Below are positions 1-12,800 of a DNA stretch of 64,000 nucleotides, piece by piece. The stretch is taken from positions 38,654,329-38,718,328 of the forward strand of contig OZ024880.1 in assembly GCA_964017185.1 (NCBI GenBank). Direction: 5' to 3'. The DNA comes from Rugalucina vietnamica. Its lineage: Eukaryota > Mollusca > Bivalvia > Lucinida > Lucinidae. Both the position numbers and the translations under genes were made by a program. Numbering within the stretch: the stretch's first letter is position 1; the number at the start of each line of letters is the position of its first letter. The notes under the pieces were generated by a model. It did no database searches, was not told the DNA's origin, and saw nothing but the letters and a program-made list of their open reading frames with translations.

Positions 1-511
1 AAACGTCATGTATTGATTACATGTATATTGAAGTAACTATTTTCAGAAGCCACGTAAAGCTGCGTATACAGTCATCAGAGAGCAACAGTGACTGGACCAT
101 AACCCACGATGCTCACTCAGTTAAATAACTTCCGCAGGTAGGTTTGGAACTAAGTTTCTGTGCATAGTTCATGAAATAGAACGTATGGTCATTGCATAGA
201 CGGCTTACTATTGCGTGTAGATAATGGAAAACGTATCTAAAGGTCTGCATGTCACCACTTACATTATTCTAGGTTCAAATCTAAACTACCACAATATTTT
301 ATATGTTTGGCCATACTAAACCGCATCTCTTCTTGAGACTTCGCATTTAATTCCAGTAAATTCAATTATTAGCTTATTGATATAACTATACTACAACACC
401 AAATTGAGATGATGTACCCCCCCCCCCCTCCGAACAACAAACCATACGTGCACAACAGACACTCGACGCAAAATATTAAGAATTTCTACACTTAGTTCAG
501 AAACTACAAAC
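1..511. other. Unassigned flank, no gene seen
   Basis: AT-rich sequence with no convincing ORF or repeat apart from a run of C at about 418-429. If the exon at 716-512 is real, this is part of its downstream intron. Confidence 0.4.
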
Positions 512-716
512 CTATGACGACATTGTCCAGATTATAGAAGATATCCTGCATAACCCCATTCCAGTCAGTCAACTGTTTCTCTCGACCATTTTCGTGTATT
601 TTCGTCTGTTCCTGGTGGTCCGGAGTCAGTTCTGGCACCTGCCTATGACACCCACAGTTCCTGCATTGCGTTCCAGGAATATCACCCGAAATCCAAGAAT
701 CCATTTTTATACTCAA
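512..716 (-). CDS. Possible orphan first coding exon, unknown product
   Basis: An open frame on the minus strand starts at ATG 716 (a second ATG four codons on, reading MDSWISGD) and encodes about 68 residues before a plausible donor, ATAG|GTTTGT, at 512/511. The protein is polar, with a CRNCGC cluster followed by charged residues and ending DWNGVMQDIFYNLDNVV. It does not look like repeat-derived sequence and has balanced composition. I do not recognise the family. No partner exon can be shown, because transcription would continue off the left edge. It could equally be a chance ORF. Confidence 0.25.
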
Positions 717-1556
717 ATAGAATAGATTCTGTGATGTTTAAACATTAATTTATAAATTACACTATCACACGTAATCATTCCTTGCTACCTGATAAACACA
801 CCTGTCATTATAGAGCTACTGTCAATATTATACTGAATATTACAGAAAATGCAGACGACAACGTGCAGGTCACGTGACCAGAAACCTAATCGGATTTTAT
901 TGATGAAAGGAAAGAAGGTGTAACGGGTTCAAAAAGAACTTTTTTGTATTGATATAGTAAAATATCATCAAAATATGTTTTAACAATTTTGAATGTGTTT
1001 TACAAATTAAATCATGTTGAACGCAACTGAGATTTTGTAAGACATATCGGCAACTTCACAGGATTTTATACAAGGAATTCGTATGGCGTATATTGAAAAT
1101 CATTGAATACTGAAGCAATCGATTTCCGTAACTGCTCCAGAGTGTGTTTACTATTCGATTTCTGAAACGGACGTAATGCCTTTTCACCTAAACATGTGCC
1201 CTGAATAGCAAATAGCTGAATCATTTCTATTTGAACCTAATGAATATTTTGCCAAGCTGGAAAGGAAATAAAATGAATAAAAATAATAATACGAACTCTT
1301 AAACTATAATTGTACAGTTTGCTTCTATTCCTCCATGATTGTAAAATTTGGTTTCATCAAGGCGCCTGTGACATTTCAAATAATCATGACCACAGCATTG
1401 TGTGCATTTAGTTTTTTTTTTATACGCATTTACAGATATTTGTCTGTTTCTCTCTTGTTTAAGATGGCTTTACTCTAAATGGCCACCTTGCCCTTCCTAT
1501 ACATTATAATATTTACATTCACGGCGTGTTGTCTATTTTTACGTAAGCAACAGATT
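717..1556. other. Intergenic, nothing recognised
   Basis: AT-rich DNA without a supported ORF or repeat. It would be the promoter side of the possible exon at 716-512. Confidence 0.4.
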
Positions 1557-2210
1557 GTTAGTCGTCAAATGATTATTTTATGAAAGCAACTCAGTTTCCT
1601 CTTTAAACCTTCGTCAGTCGCCAAATGATTATTTTCATGAAAGCAACACAATTCCTCTTTCAACCTTCGTTAGTCGCCAAATGATTATTTTCATGAAAGC
1701 AGCACAATTCCTCTTTCAACCTTCGTTAGTCGCCAAATGACTATTTTCATGAAACCAACACAATTCCTCTTTCAACCTCTGTTAGTCGCCAAATGATTAT
1801 TTTCATGAAAGCAATACAGTTCCTCTTTCAACCTTCGTTAGTCGCCAAACGATTATTTTCATGAAAGCAACACAATTCCTCTTTCAACCTTTGTTAGTCG
1901 CCAAATGATTATTTTCATGAAAGCAACACAATTCCTCTTTCAACCTTTGTCGCCAGATGATTATTTTCATGAAACCAACACAATTCCGCTTTCAACCTTC
2001 GTCAGTCGCCAAATGACTATTTTCATGAAAGCAGCACAATTCCTCTTTCAACCTTCGTTAGTCGCCAAATGATTATTTTCATGAAAGCAACACAACTCCT
2101 CTTTCAACCTTCGTTAGTCGCCAAATGATTATTTTCATGAAAGCAACACAATTCCTTTTTCAACCTTCGTTAGTCGTCACCAAATGATTAGTTTTATGAA
2201 TGCAACACCA
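1557..2210. repeat. 56-bp minisatellite, about 11-12 copies
   Basis: Head-to-tail units of 56 bp, each containing GTCGCCAAATGATTATTTTC, then ATGAAAGCAACACAATTCC and CTCTTTCAACCTTCGTTA. Internal units are more than 90% alike. The first and last are more diverged, and one unit is shortened around 1945. Flanks are unrelated AT-rich DNA. Confidence 0.95.
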
Positions 2211-3045
2211 TCCCTCCTTGAATACTGAGGGGTTTTGTAGTTGCATATACTAACGATTCTTGAATTGGACTGTTATTGAATATAATTATATCATACTTGT
2301 TTTGTTTCACTGGTACCCCGAATCATTGATGCCTTATGCTGTATATTTGATTCTTGCACACTCCAGATCTTCGATTACCTTTTCTTATAATTATACGCTT
2401 CCCATACGATTTGACACAGGACATATTACAGTAATTTTGTGGCTTAAGACTGATAACAAATGCATGTTTAATTGATATGAAGTCTATTTAAAACCCTCCA
2501 GCTAAACTTGAATGTTTACTTTATATATATAGCATGCATTTCATTCTTAACGTATTCACTGCTGACATGAAAAAGTAGGCAATAGTTTGCTATGATTTGC
2601 AAATATATAGTAGTATCAACTATGTAAATTTTGCGGTTTGTTCAGTCACTCTTACATTTTATACCTTAACTTCAGAAGTAATCATGAATGATTAATGAAA
2701 CTTAAGGGGATGGTGGTGGGGTGGGGGACACAGGAATAAATACTGGTGATGAATAAAATATACATTTAGATAGTAACGACAGAACAATTTAATAACTATT
2801 GACATAAAATGCATACCTTGCATCCTTGTTCAGCAACAGACCATGATATAAAAAGAATATAATCCAGTCAGTGTTTTATTTTATATTTTTTCCTCGCTCT
2901 CCTTTAACAAAACCCATGGAACACAAGGAATGTTGAAAAAATCTACTAAATCATATGTACAATATTTGAAAGCAGAAAAAATGTTTTTCACTAATTACTG
3001 ACTCACATTTACTATTCTATGAAAATGGATTCTTAATTACTATAT
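2211..3045. other. Intergenic, nothing recognised
   Basis: AT-rich sequence with a short G-rich patch near 2705-2728. No ORF or repeat could be supported. Confidence 0.4.
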
Positions 3046-3279
3046 GAGCCACGTTATGAGAAAACCAACAATGTGATTTCCGAACAGGCCCAACACGAAC
3101 CAGCCTCAGCAGCCACAGAAGATGGCTAGAGGCTGGAAATTTTGGATTTAGAAAGTAGAGGTATTGTACTATCCGTGTAGCGAAAACATAGGCGCTGATC
3201 AGCTTCGCAGTTACTGCGAAGCTGATCTGCGCCTTTGCTTTCGCATATGCAGATTTTTGGTTTTCTAATGTCATGGCTC
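3046..3279 (-). mobile_element. GAGCC-family MITE
   Basis: Inverted ends GAGCCACGTTATGAGAAAACC and the complement of GGTTTTCTAATGTCATGGCTC surround a core with a short hairpin (GATCAGCTTCGCAGTTACTG and its complement). The flanks ATAT/ATAT fit a 4-bp target duplication. The family recurs about 30 times here. Confidence 0.85.
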
Positions 3280-4581
3280 ATATAACCTCCTACCATACTA
3301 CATATTTGAACAGGACAGAAAGCAAATTTACAGTTTGTATTTCAGGTTTTCAGTCATTTGTTTGTGTGTCACCACTGTATCGGAACTTTCAATCAATTGT
3401 GAAAAACAATTCAAAATCAACATGACTACTACAGCTCAATGATTATGAATGAGCAAGAATTTCTAAAACAAAATTGTTAAAAAATGTAGCAGCAAAATGA
3501 GCGCCATAGAAATAAAAGTGTCTTCAACCCTGCTTAGCTATAGAAAATGTCAAAAACAGGAGATATATTCTGCAGTCTCATATGAATAAAGTATGTTAGT
3601 TTATTAATTTGATCAAGTTGTACAGTTGTGCAGGCTTATCTTCAGATTGGTGCCTATACATGCAAAAATAGGTTTTCTTATCATGTGGCTGCAATATGTT
3701 TGACAAAATGATTTACTTGAAAGCCACCTGGACATTATAAAATAACTATTAACATTTTAATTTGAAATCATAAAAAGATCAGTACCATTAAGAGGTCATG
3801 GTTTAAAACTGTGAAAGATAAATGAAGTGAGAATGAAGATAACATAGCTTTTGTTATGTTGTCATAAAATATAATGATCAACAGCACCAAAATATACTTA
3901 AAATGTATAAGTCAAAAGAAGAAAATGTTTATACTATACAGATCAACACCTAGAAAGGTAGAGTACAAGTAACTCAGTGAGCACCAAACTGCCTGATCAG
4001 TACGGGACTAATTGGACCATTAGGCTAAAAAGCAGTCTTGTAATATGAATCTCTATACCAAAGAACAGCAAAAGAGGCAAATAAATCCCTGGATCAGAAG
4101 GAATTTACTAGCAAGTTTATGGCACTTGACAAATAAAATTCAAGTGCATCAAACAGCATACAAATCAACAATGTCACCTTTTGTAATATTGATGTATAGG
4201 TCTCATGTTTATTTGGAATGTAAATCAACTTATTTGATTCATGCATTAAATATTTACTATCAACTGTGCATTAATGAACAAAATTTAACATTTAAATGTA
4301 CCACAGCTGCAGAAGGCATCCTCGAAAGATTAATTTGTTTGTGGTTTGCTTGGGTGCTGTTTTTTTTTGTCCACTGTCAACAGTTGAACTGCTGAGTTCA
4401 TGTCAGAAGGCAGATTTCCAATACAGGGTGCAAGATCTTTCAGATTTCAATAGCTCTTCTTTAATCAGCTGAAGAGGAAGAATTTCATGACCAAATCTTT
4501 ATTACTGAAATGTTATAAGAATAGAAAGCCGCGACAATGTATATGACTGCTTAACTATAGACAGCTGGTTTGTTTTTATTT
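3280..4581. other. Intergenic, nothing recognised
   Basis: AT-rich DNA. A 116-codon open frame at 4045-4395 has no recognisable domain, and its composition follows the local AT content. Confidence 0.4.
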
Positions 4582-4795
4582 GAGCCACGACACGAGAAAA
4601 CCGGTCTTCGGGGTTTCCTTCCAGGTCTGACACAAACCGGCCTGTACAGTCTCAGAAGAAAGCTAGACGCTTGAAATCTCTGATTTAAGAAGAAGAGAAA
4701 TTGTACTATTCATGTAGCGAAAACAGTTACTGCGAAGCTGATCTGAGCCTTTGTTTTTGCATAGGCAAAATTCTGGTTTTCTCATGATGCGGCTC
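4582..4795 (-). mobile_element. GAGCC-family MITE
   Basis: Ends GAGCCACGACACGAGAAAACC and GGTTTTCTCATGATGCGGCTC. The core matches the other copies (CAGTCTCAGAAGAAAGCTAG, then GAGAAATTGTACTATTCATG). Confidence 0.85.
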
Positions 4796-5265
4796 AAATT
4801 TTTATTGTGGAAATGCCATTAGCATACAAAGTAGTGACCATACAACAACAAAGACATACTCTTTTTTTTTCTTATTATTATATTTCATCTGCCTTAACAG
4901 ATGACTCTGGCCTTGTTTTATAATGTCCTAGTCAACAGGCTCAGACCTAAGCAGTTAACCCTAGGGGGTTGGTCAGTACTTATTAAGCTTTGCATTGAGG
5001 CACAAGCAGCCCATCAATTTCTCACAGCCCCAATGGGTGGAGGCCCTTGATAAGAAGGGGGGGGGGTGTGTTGGTGCACGTGGTTACAAAATAGAGGGGG
5101 GGGGGTTGGTGCACGTGGTTACAAATGACTGGTGCATTAGAGATTTTTCGAAACCTTGAGAAACTTTAATCAGATGTATTCTATAGGATTGTCAGTATGC
5201 AAAACAGATGTTATTTTCCTAAAACCTTCTGACATTATTATCAAGATTCATTATGAAAACACGGC

Positions 5266-5543
5266 CATGCAATATACAGAGATTTTTTCAAGTTGTAAAA
5301 AAACAAAAATTTTCAGAAGAATTTTTTTGATATTTTTCTTATTTTTGCTTAAAAGTTAAAACATAGATTGTGGGTACACGTTAGAACCGCCTCGCCGAGG
5401 GGGTTCTAACGAGTACCCACAATCTATGTTTTGGAGCAAAAAAAAAAGAAGAAAATTAGGTATACCCCTGTATACCTCAGTTTTTTTTCTATATAAAAGT
5501 GGGGTTTCAGGGGGTACATATTGCACGGGCAGGTTTTCCTAAT
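5266..5543. mobile_element. Palindromic MITE (TCAGGAAAACATG family), copy A
   Basis: A long inverted repeat centred on about 5397. The arms read ATAGATTGTGGGTAC...GTTAGAACCGCC and the complement, with a short GGCGAGG-type apex. The outer end is TTTTCCTAATG. The ends match copies near 7.1, 21.2, 37.7 and 54.3 kb. Confidence 0.85.
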
Positions 5544-5754
5544 GATGTGGACTGGATGTGACACATATATTTCTTACAAATATACGTTATTGTGTTGCTT
5601 AGCAAGACTTTTTATTCACATATCTTTAGATGATCATTGTACCACATGTTGTCCTTTCTGAATGCACAAGAATGTGAATGAACTAAATCTAGTAGATCTA
5701 TAATAAATTATATCTTCTGACTATTGATCTAATCTAGAAATGAAACATTTTTTT

Positions 5755-6500
5755 TTTTGTAGATAAACCAGAAAACCTATGGCTCTGAGAACACTCACCA
5801 GATGCCTGACCTTGAAACCATTATGATCATGACATTAAATGCAGACATGTATTTAACAATGCCTAAATAAGTTGTCTGTATCTATCAACTTTACAGTCAC
5901 AGAATGCTAAACTTCTAGAAAAACAAGCAAATTCAAAGAATTTATGTCTCCCGCCTGTGTTTTTGTTTATATAATAGTGGCAATAAAATTGTAATTGCAG
6001 GATGTATGTAAACTGAAGGAGGAGTTGCACACACAAGGTAGCCACCATCCATTCACTTGCATTGTCAAAATGTGTGAAAAATTGACTAAGTCAAAATTGC
6101 GAAAAAAGTGTCAAAAATTAATCTGAGGATTATATCCAAATCACATGCACATCTTCAAAGCATGGTCAAGACATCTGTAAAGTTTCAAAAGAGTCAGAAT
6201 GAGCTGCACACACAAGGTAGCCACCATCCATTCACTTGCATTGTCAAAATGTGTGAAAAATTGACTAAGTCAAAATTGCGAAAAAAGTGTCAAAAATTTA
6301 TCTGAGGATTATATCCAAATCACATGCACATCTTCAAAGCATGGTCAAGACATCTGTAAAGTTTCAAAAGAATCGGAATAAAACTGTAGGAGGAGTTGCG
6401 CCCACAAGGTACATACTCCTATAGGGGGACGGAAGGACAGAAGGACTGAAGGACGGACGGAATAACGGAAAGCCAAAAACTAACAGTTTTCACTTATTCT
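5755..6500. repeat. Dispersed element with about two 179-bp tandem units
   Basis: Units near 6010 and 6189 repeat GAGTTGCACACACAAGGTAG, a phrase around TCTGAGGATTATATCCAAA and TCTGTAAAGTTTCAAAAG. A GGACGGACGGA stretch near 6450 is the usual tail of this bivalve repeat class. Related units occur at 11.95-12.55 kb. Confidence 0.75.
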
Positions 6501-6771
6501 CAAGCTCCTGTGAGAAAGTATATACGGAATGAACTGTAAATTTTGAAATGTTTAAGAGAATATTTGCGAATATTCAATAACTTGTTGCCTCGCGAATTCA
6601 AGGTTCTCGCTAATAAACAATCTCTTAAAGATTTCAAGCCATAAAGACTTCACAAAGATTTGTTAGCGAATTCAAAACCTTGTGAATAAATCAGAAATCG
6701 AAATTTCTCGAATTAAATTAAAAGTAACTTGAAGATCTCCGAATCTACAGTTATAATATGTAGTGACAATA

Positions 6772-6972
6772 TTTTTTTTTTTTTTTTTTTTGTATTGCGG
6801 TTTAACATCCCAGTCAACAATTTTTCAGTCATGTCGGGACAGAGCCACCACTTCCTTGGTTTTAACCAGTACTCTGAGGAGTACTGTTGTGTCTTGCTCA
6901 AGGACGCAACACAGTGCCGTCAGGACCTCTCAATTCGGAGTCCGATGCTCCACTACACCACCGCGCTTCCCC
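6772..6972 (-). mobile_element. tRNA-derived SINE, full length, with target duplication
   Basis: On the minus strand the head reads GGTGTAGTGGAGCATCGGAC, followed by a body with GTCCCGACATGACTGAAAAA and TTGTTGACTGGGATGTTAAA and a poly(A) tail (the T run at about 6772-6791). Direct repeats AGTGACAATA at 6762-6771 and 6973-6982 mark the target duplication. This copy is the best reference for the SINE family below. Confidence 0.9.
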
Positions 6973-7053
6973 AGTGACAATAGTGAAAACAAAAAGAAGT
7001 TACTTCCATGTGAAAAGAAACAGCTAAAACTGGTTGAGTGATGTTCATACATG

Positions 7054-7330
7054 TATCAGGAAAACATGTCTGTGTAATATATACCCCTTATACCCCACTT
7101 TTACATAGCAAAACTGGGGTATGCAGCGGTATACCTATTTTTCTTATTTTTGCTCCTAAACATAGATTGTGGGTACTCGTTAGAACCGCCTCGCCGAGGC
7201 GATTCTAACGTGTACCCACAATCTATATTTTGAGCAAAAATAAGAAAAATATTGACATTTTTCTACTGAAAATTTTCATTTTTTACAACTTTAAAAATCT
7301 CTGTATATTACATAGACATGTTTTCGTAAT
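7054..7330. mobile_element. Palindromic MITE, copy B
   Basis: Starts ATGTATCAGGAAAACATG and ends GACATGTTTTCGTAAT, with an inverted-repeat centre around 7190. It sits between two approximately 55-bp direct copies (7001-7055 and 7332-7386) containing CTTCCATGTGAAAAGAAAC, much longer than a target duplication. Confidence 0.85.
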
Positions 7331-7478
7331 AACTTCCATGTGAAAAGAAACAACAAAGACTGGTTAAGTGATTTTCATACATGTATTACATTTTGTTGCT
7401 GTAGTAACTTAAAACAACTCATCAATAAATAATAGTTATCATAGTGATAAAAGCACATAATGCAACATACATGTAATT

Positions 7479-7747
7479 GAGCCGCAATGTGAGAAAACTA
7501 AAAATGTGGTTTCAGAACATATCCGAAACAAACCAAGTTGTACAAGCACAGAAGATGACTAGAGGCTGGAAATTTTAAATTTAGAAGGTAGAGGAACAGT
7601 ACTATCCGTGTAGTGAAAACAAAGGCGCTGATCAGCTTCGCAGTTATTGCGAAGCTGATCAGCAGATCAGCTTCGCAGTTATTGCGAAGCTGATCAGCAC
7701 CTTTGTTTACACATATGCAAAATGTTAGTTTTCTCATGATGCAGCTC
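7479..7747 (-). mobile_element. GAGCC-family MITE with duplicated core hairpin
   Basis: Ends GAGCCGCAATGTGAGAAAAC and GTTTTCTCATGATGCAGCTC. The core hairpin (GATCAGCTTCGCAGTTATTG and complement) is present twice in tandem at about 7629-7695. Confidence 0.85.
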
Positions 7748-7889
7748 AATAATCAGAGAGGTAAAAGCACATACTGCAACATATAAAGCATGACACAATT
7801 TTAAGACAAGAGTCTATTTACATCTGTAACTTATACATTCAATAACCATTCAAACAAAGCAATAATAATATCATCAAAAAAAACTATTT

Positions 7890-8071
7890 TGGTTTTCAAC
7901 AAGGTCCCACATCAACACAGAAGCCGGGTAGAGGCTTGAAATTTTAAAATTTAAGATGACAGATTGTAATATCTGTGTAGAAAAAACAAAAGCACTGATC
8001 AGCTGTGCATACAGCTGATCTGCACCTTTGTTTTTGCCTATGCATGTTGGTGATTTCTTATGCGTTGACTC
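7890..8071 (-). mobile_element. Degraded GAGCC-family MITE
   Basis: Internal homology only: TTGGTTTTCAACAAGGTC, GTAGAGGCTTGAAATTTT, then GATCAGCTGTGCATACAGC. The left terminal repeat is lost and the right is decayed (TGCGTTGACTC). Confidence 0.65.
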
Positions 8072-8422
8072 GATTATGAATCAATTCACTCAAGCTTGCA
8101 TTGCAGTCTTGGCACTATTTATCATAGGACACTTTCCACTAACATACCAAAATGTATGGATAGTGGAAATTCATAAATGACTAACACCTTAGAAGATCTT
8201 TGCTTGTCCCAAGAGACATAAGCGAATAAAAAAATTATACCATCAAAATGGCAACATTTCTCAACACTTCTCCACTTATCCATAATAAACTTTGCCTGAA
8301 CATGCAGTCTAGGTCTAGTCCAGTTTAGTTTCTCTCCAGGATGTCATATCTTTATTCCTGAATGGTTTATTCTCAGTATGTCTACTAATTTTATCTACTC
8401 CAATTTTTACTCCTATTTGTGG

Positions 8423-8612
8423 TTTTATGTCATTCTCAACATTTTTTTTCAATCATGTTCGGATGGAGCCATTGCTTCCTGGGTGTTAACAAGTAGTATA
8501 GAGAATAAATGAATGTCTTGCTCAAGGACACAAGCTAGTGTCACTGGAGTTTGAACCCAGGACCTCTTGATTCAGACTGATGCTCTACTACTGACACACC
8601 ATGCTTCCCTAA
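8423..8612 (-). mobile_element. tRNA-derived SINE, diverged copy
   Basis: On the minus strand the head (GGTGTGTCAGTAGTAGAGC) is followed by a good B-box-like GGGTTCAAACTCC, then CAAGACATTC and the body equivalent to the SINE at 6772-6972. It reads as an old copy. Confidence 0.75.
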
Positions 8613-9559
8613 GTAGACCAAGACTGATAAATAGAGGATATTTACATTTTTGAGGTGAATACCAAATATATTTCATCAAGTGAGTTCAAAACAGAATTTT
8701 CACAAGTGCACAACACAAGTGAAAGTTTAAAATGTTTTCAAATCAAGAGATAAATATATTTGGTATTCAATGATAAAAAGTAACTTTTAAATTTTTTATT
8801 TTATATAACACAAGGGCATTTTCCCATTGTCGAGGCAGGTGGTGAAAACGCAACTAAGAAAATGAATACCCACAATGTTTTCGTTCATAAATAACAGAGT
8901 TATAGGCACTTGAATTTCTGAAGTGGGGCACATTAAATGAAGTCAAGTGAAAGGAAATGTCAGAAGTAATCCAAAATCTACAGTGAAATTACTGACTGAT
9001 ATCAATCACTAGTGAAAATATCAATTCTGCAGTGAAAATAACACTTTTATTCATTTCTGATATACATATTGATATACATTGATTTCTCTGCAAATAAAAT
9101 AAAACATCCTGATCGATGATCAAAGAACAAATATGTGGTTGAGGTAACGCTCGATAAAAAAAAATATAATGCCACATTAACAACCAAAGAGGGCGCAATA
9201 GGGCAATATATAGGGCAGCATATTGGCTGCCGGACCAAGTGCATCATCCATGGTTACTGCAAAATGTCTGCCTTTCTACTGACAAGAGGCTTTTGTTTCT
9301 CTCCTCACCGACGAAGTAGAGATATAAGTGTCCAATTGCCAAAGAGTACACACAATTTATTGTATTGATCACATGGAAGGCATAAATACCAACTGTCTGT
9401 CTATGCTAATTTGTTCTGACAAAGAACGCCATTTTTCTCACCTTTAACATGTCAGGTATAAAATCTAAAATGACAAAGAATATGAGCAGGTCTCTCTTCC
9501 TTACAACTGGACTGCCAACTATTTATCTTAGAGATCCGCCGCTAATTTTTCTCTGTTTG
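8613..9559. other. Downstream region of SLC30A9
   Basis: No coding exon is visible. On the minus strand an AATAAA at 9361-9356 could serve as the SLC30A9 poly(A) signal, about 440 bp past the stop. Several short open frames here have no recognisable domain. Confidence 0.35.
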
Positions 9560-9569
9560 CCATTGCCGC

Positions 9570-9740
9570 ATGTATAATGCCAAAACCACAGGTATCATTG
9601 TCAACCTGGCTCAGAACAGAGCAGCAGTTCATCGCAGGTCTTGTTTGTCCGAGGTCTCATCAAAAAGACTGAAGGAGCCCGGGCTTAAACTCCTGACCAC
9701 TGGTTTAAAAGGCCAGTGGCTTGACCATGGCGCAACATAG
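9570..9740 (-). mobile_element. SINE-like repeat, tRNA-related head
   Basis: On the minus strand GCCATGGTCAAGCCACTGGC resembles an A-box region and CAGGAGTTTAAGCCCGGGC a decayed B box. A related but distinct head occurs at 14.6-14.75 kb. It lies just downstream of the SLC30A9 stop, so it may be inside the 3' UTR. Confidence 0.5.
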
Positions 9741-9802
9741 GAATATCTTGATCACATGGGTAGATATCACAGATGAGTATTGACGTCAAAAGAAGTTTGT
9801 CA

Positions 9803-9844
9803 TCATACTTCTAGATCTATATGACGTAATTCAGGAAAGTTTTT
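9803..9844 (-). CDS. SLC30A9: SLC30A9 terminal coding exon 15
   Basis: Acceptor ATTTTGCAG|AAAAAC. Encodes KNFPELRHIDLEV and stop, equivalent to the family's NPEVRHVDLE terminus. It is only 42 nt and too short for ordinary ORF finding. Confidence 0.92.
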   Translation of the reverse strand, partial: KNFPELRHIDLEV

Positions 9845-12800
9845 CTGCAAAATAATAGAATAACCTTTTACTGATATACAGCTAGTATCTCAATGGCATG
9901 CGAAATTCTTGCGACTGTTTTGCGAATTTAGTCGCAGACTTTCGTACGACATTCGCGTGAGTGTTGTGAGAATTTTCTGTGTCGCGAACTGGTCACAAAG
10001 GGTTTAAACATGTTTAAAAATTTTATGCGAATTTTTCGCCAAAATGTTTCGCAAGACTGTTGCGCGACCGTCGTACGACATTTGTGCGAGTGTCACCAAC
10101 CTGTCACTGCGAAATTTTGGCAAATTTACAATGCCAAATTTTCTTGACACTTGTACGGATGTCGTATGACCGTCGCACGGCAGTCTTTAGAAAAACGTGA
10201 ACACCTGGTGACTATCTGGCGAGAAAATAAAACCAAGCGACATTCGACGCTCGCAAGAATGTCTCGCAACTGTTGTACAAATGAAAATGAAAATAAAGCT
10301 ACATTCGTGGGAACGTTGTGAGACACTCTCAAAAATGTCTCGCGACTGTCGTCGCGACTGTCGTACGACAGTCACGAGATATATTTTCAAAATTAGACTG
10401 AAATTCATGAATTTGTAGCAGAAATGTCCATTCAATGAGACTGCAACGTGAAAGTTGTGCTTATATTGTTAATCTTTGTCGTGAAATAGTCGGGAACAAT
10501 TTGCGAACTCGTCTCCAGTTGTTGCATTCCAGTGAGATAGGGGCTTTATGAAGCTAACATTTTTAAGTAACAGGCTGGTTTCAGTCTTCATCGTTTGCTC
10601 TTTTGTCAAAATATCCACAACAGAGATGCATATCCACCAGTTTGTGAATAAAAGTTATCTGACAATAATTACATGTAAAAAGAAATTCTAGTCTTCTCTT
10701 TTGCTGTACGAGATACGCTGATACAAAATTCTAAAATCATGCGGTAGGTGCAAATTAACCTACATGTTTGGCCTTTACTATTAATAAATTATGTTTGAAT
10801 ACTAATTTTCATGAGGACAGCCCTCTGCTGATGCCTTTTGAATCAAGTATACATCTAATGGACGGTTACTACACCTCTGGGGAAAAAGAACCTGTTTCAG
10901 GATTACTATAAATGTCAGAGGAACAAGTATTTTATTTTTAAGGCTTAGTAAAAAGTGTATGGTAACAAACCTTAAGATCTTCTTCTATCCTGTCTATTTG
11001 TATTGAGACCCTGTCAACACAACCTTCACCAAACAGTGTCAATAGTTCTGTTGTCTCGTCATTGTCTGCTATCCTCAGTTTCTGTAGGAAACAAAATTTG
11101 ACAATGTGCCTCGGAGAGGCAGTTCTAACGTGTATCCACAATTTATGTTTTAAGCAAAAATGAGAAAAATATCAAAATTTTTACAACTGATTTTTTTTTT
11201 CTCAATTTTTACAGCTTCACAAAATTCCATATATTGCATGGGCGTGTTTTTGAAATGTACTGTCAAAGAGACTTTTGCATCATGATTTCTTCTATTAAAC
11301 TTGTATTTGTTCCCAGACAATGATTTTAAAAAATTTTATAAACAAATATTTTAGAAGGATGCAAGTTGATGGCTGGTAAAAGGATATTTTTCTCAATTCC
11401 CCTAGATACAAACACTGTTGCTGAGAACATTGACCCTTGTAATGAGTATCTACAGCATAATATTTTATCGATAATTTAACAGATTTATTTTCATCAATCA
11501 ACAATACCTTTATTAACTCTTCAGTATCTATAGTTTCCATATAATCCAGGGCAATTTGTCGACCATCTAGATGTAATTCAGCTTTATATCGGCTGTACAT
11601 GCCATAGTCTGTTCCTTTACTGTCCATAACTGATCTAACAAATCTGTCTTGTTCCAAAGTCTTTACAATATCACGCTGGTATGGGATAGACCTGTAAATA
11701 TATTGAAAAATTTCCACCATTTTTTGCATTCTAATTGTGTTATCATTATATGCAGCACCAATCATTTGACTTTGACTTTTTTGACTTTGCCTTTCATTCA
11801 AAACCCGAGGTCATGTGAGGGCAGTCAATAATCCTAACTGCACTGTCACTGGAAAAGCTGGAAGATTCTTTTGTATATTCTGAAATGTACACATGATTTA
11901 AATTTTGATAGTATTCACAAATTCAATAACAACTAGAAAATGTGTTTATGAAACACTATGCCCCCAACTGGTAAGCCACTTTCAAGATGTAAAAATGTCC
12001 AAAAAATGACTAAGTTCAAATTGTAAAAAAAGTGACAAAAATTAATCTGAGGAGTATATCCCAACCACATGCATATATTCAAAGCATGGTCACAATGTCT
12101 GCAAAGTTTCAAAAGTATCGGTATTAAATTGTAGGAGGAGTTGCGCACACAAGTTACCCTCTATCCATCCACTAAAATGCCCGAAAAAATGACTAAGTTC
12201 AAATTGCAAGGATTATATCCAAACCACATGCATATCTTCAGACCATGCCAATAATACATGTAAAGTTTTAAATGAATTGGCATGAAACTGTAGGAGGAGT
12301 TGCGCACACAAGGTACCCACTGCCCATTCACTTTCATTGTCAAAATGCCCGAAAAATGGCTAAGTTCAAATTGCAAAAAAAAAGTGACAAAAATTAATCT
12401 GAGGATTATATCCAAACCACATGCATATCTTCAAAGCATGGTCACAACATCTGTAAAGTTTCAAGAGAATCGAAATAAAACTGTAGGAGGAGTTGCGCAC
12501 ACAAGGTATCCACTATCTATTCACTTTATCAAGAATTAAAAAGGGAAATAACTCTCACAGAATTGGCCCCTAGCCCCTTGAATTTACCTGAAAGAAAAAA
12601 TATGGGTCCTACAAACTACATGTACATACCAAATTTCAAGATCCTAGCTCTAACGGTTCCTGACCGAGTGCTCATGCATCAGTATGATCACAGACTGACT
12701 GACTGCACGCACTCACTCACTGCACGGACAGACCCAAACCAATATGCCCCCTCAACTTCTTCGAAGTTGGGGGCATAACAAACAAACAATTTAGGTTTTC

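Noticed and set aside
1557-2210. CRISPR-like array of direct repeats
   Set aside because: The 56-bp units are contiguous with no unique spacers, and the DNA is eukaryotic. It is a minisatellite.
4045-4395. 116-codon open frame on the plus strand
   Set aside because: No recognisable domain, a composition that follows local AT content, a T-run coding FFFF near the end, and no conserved neighbour exons.
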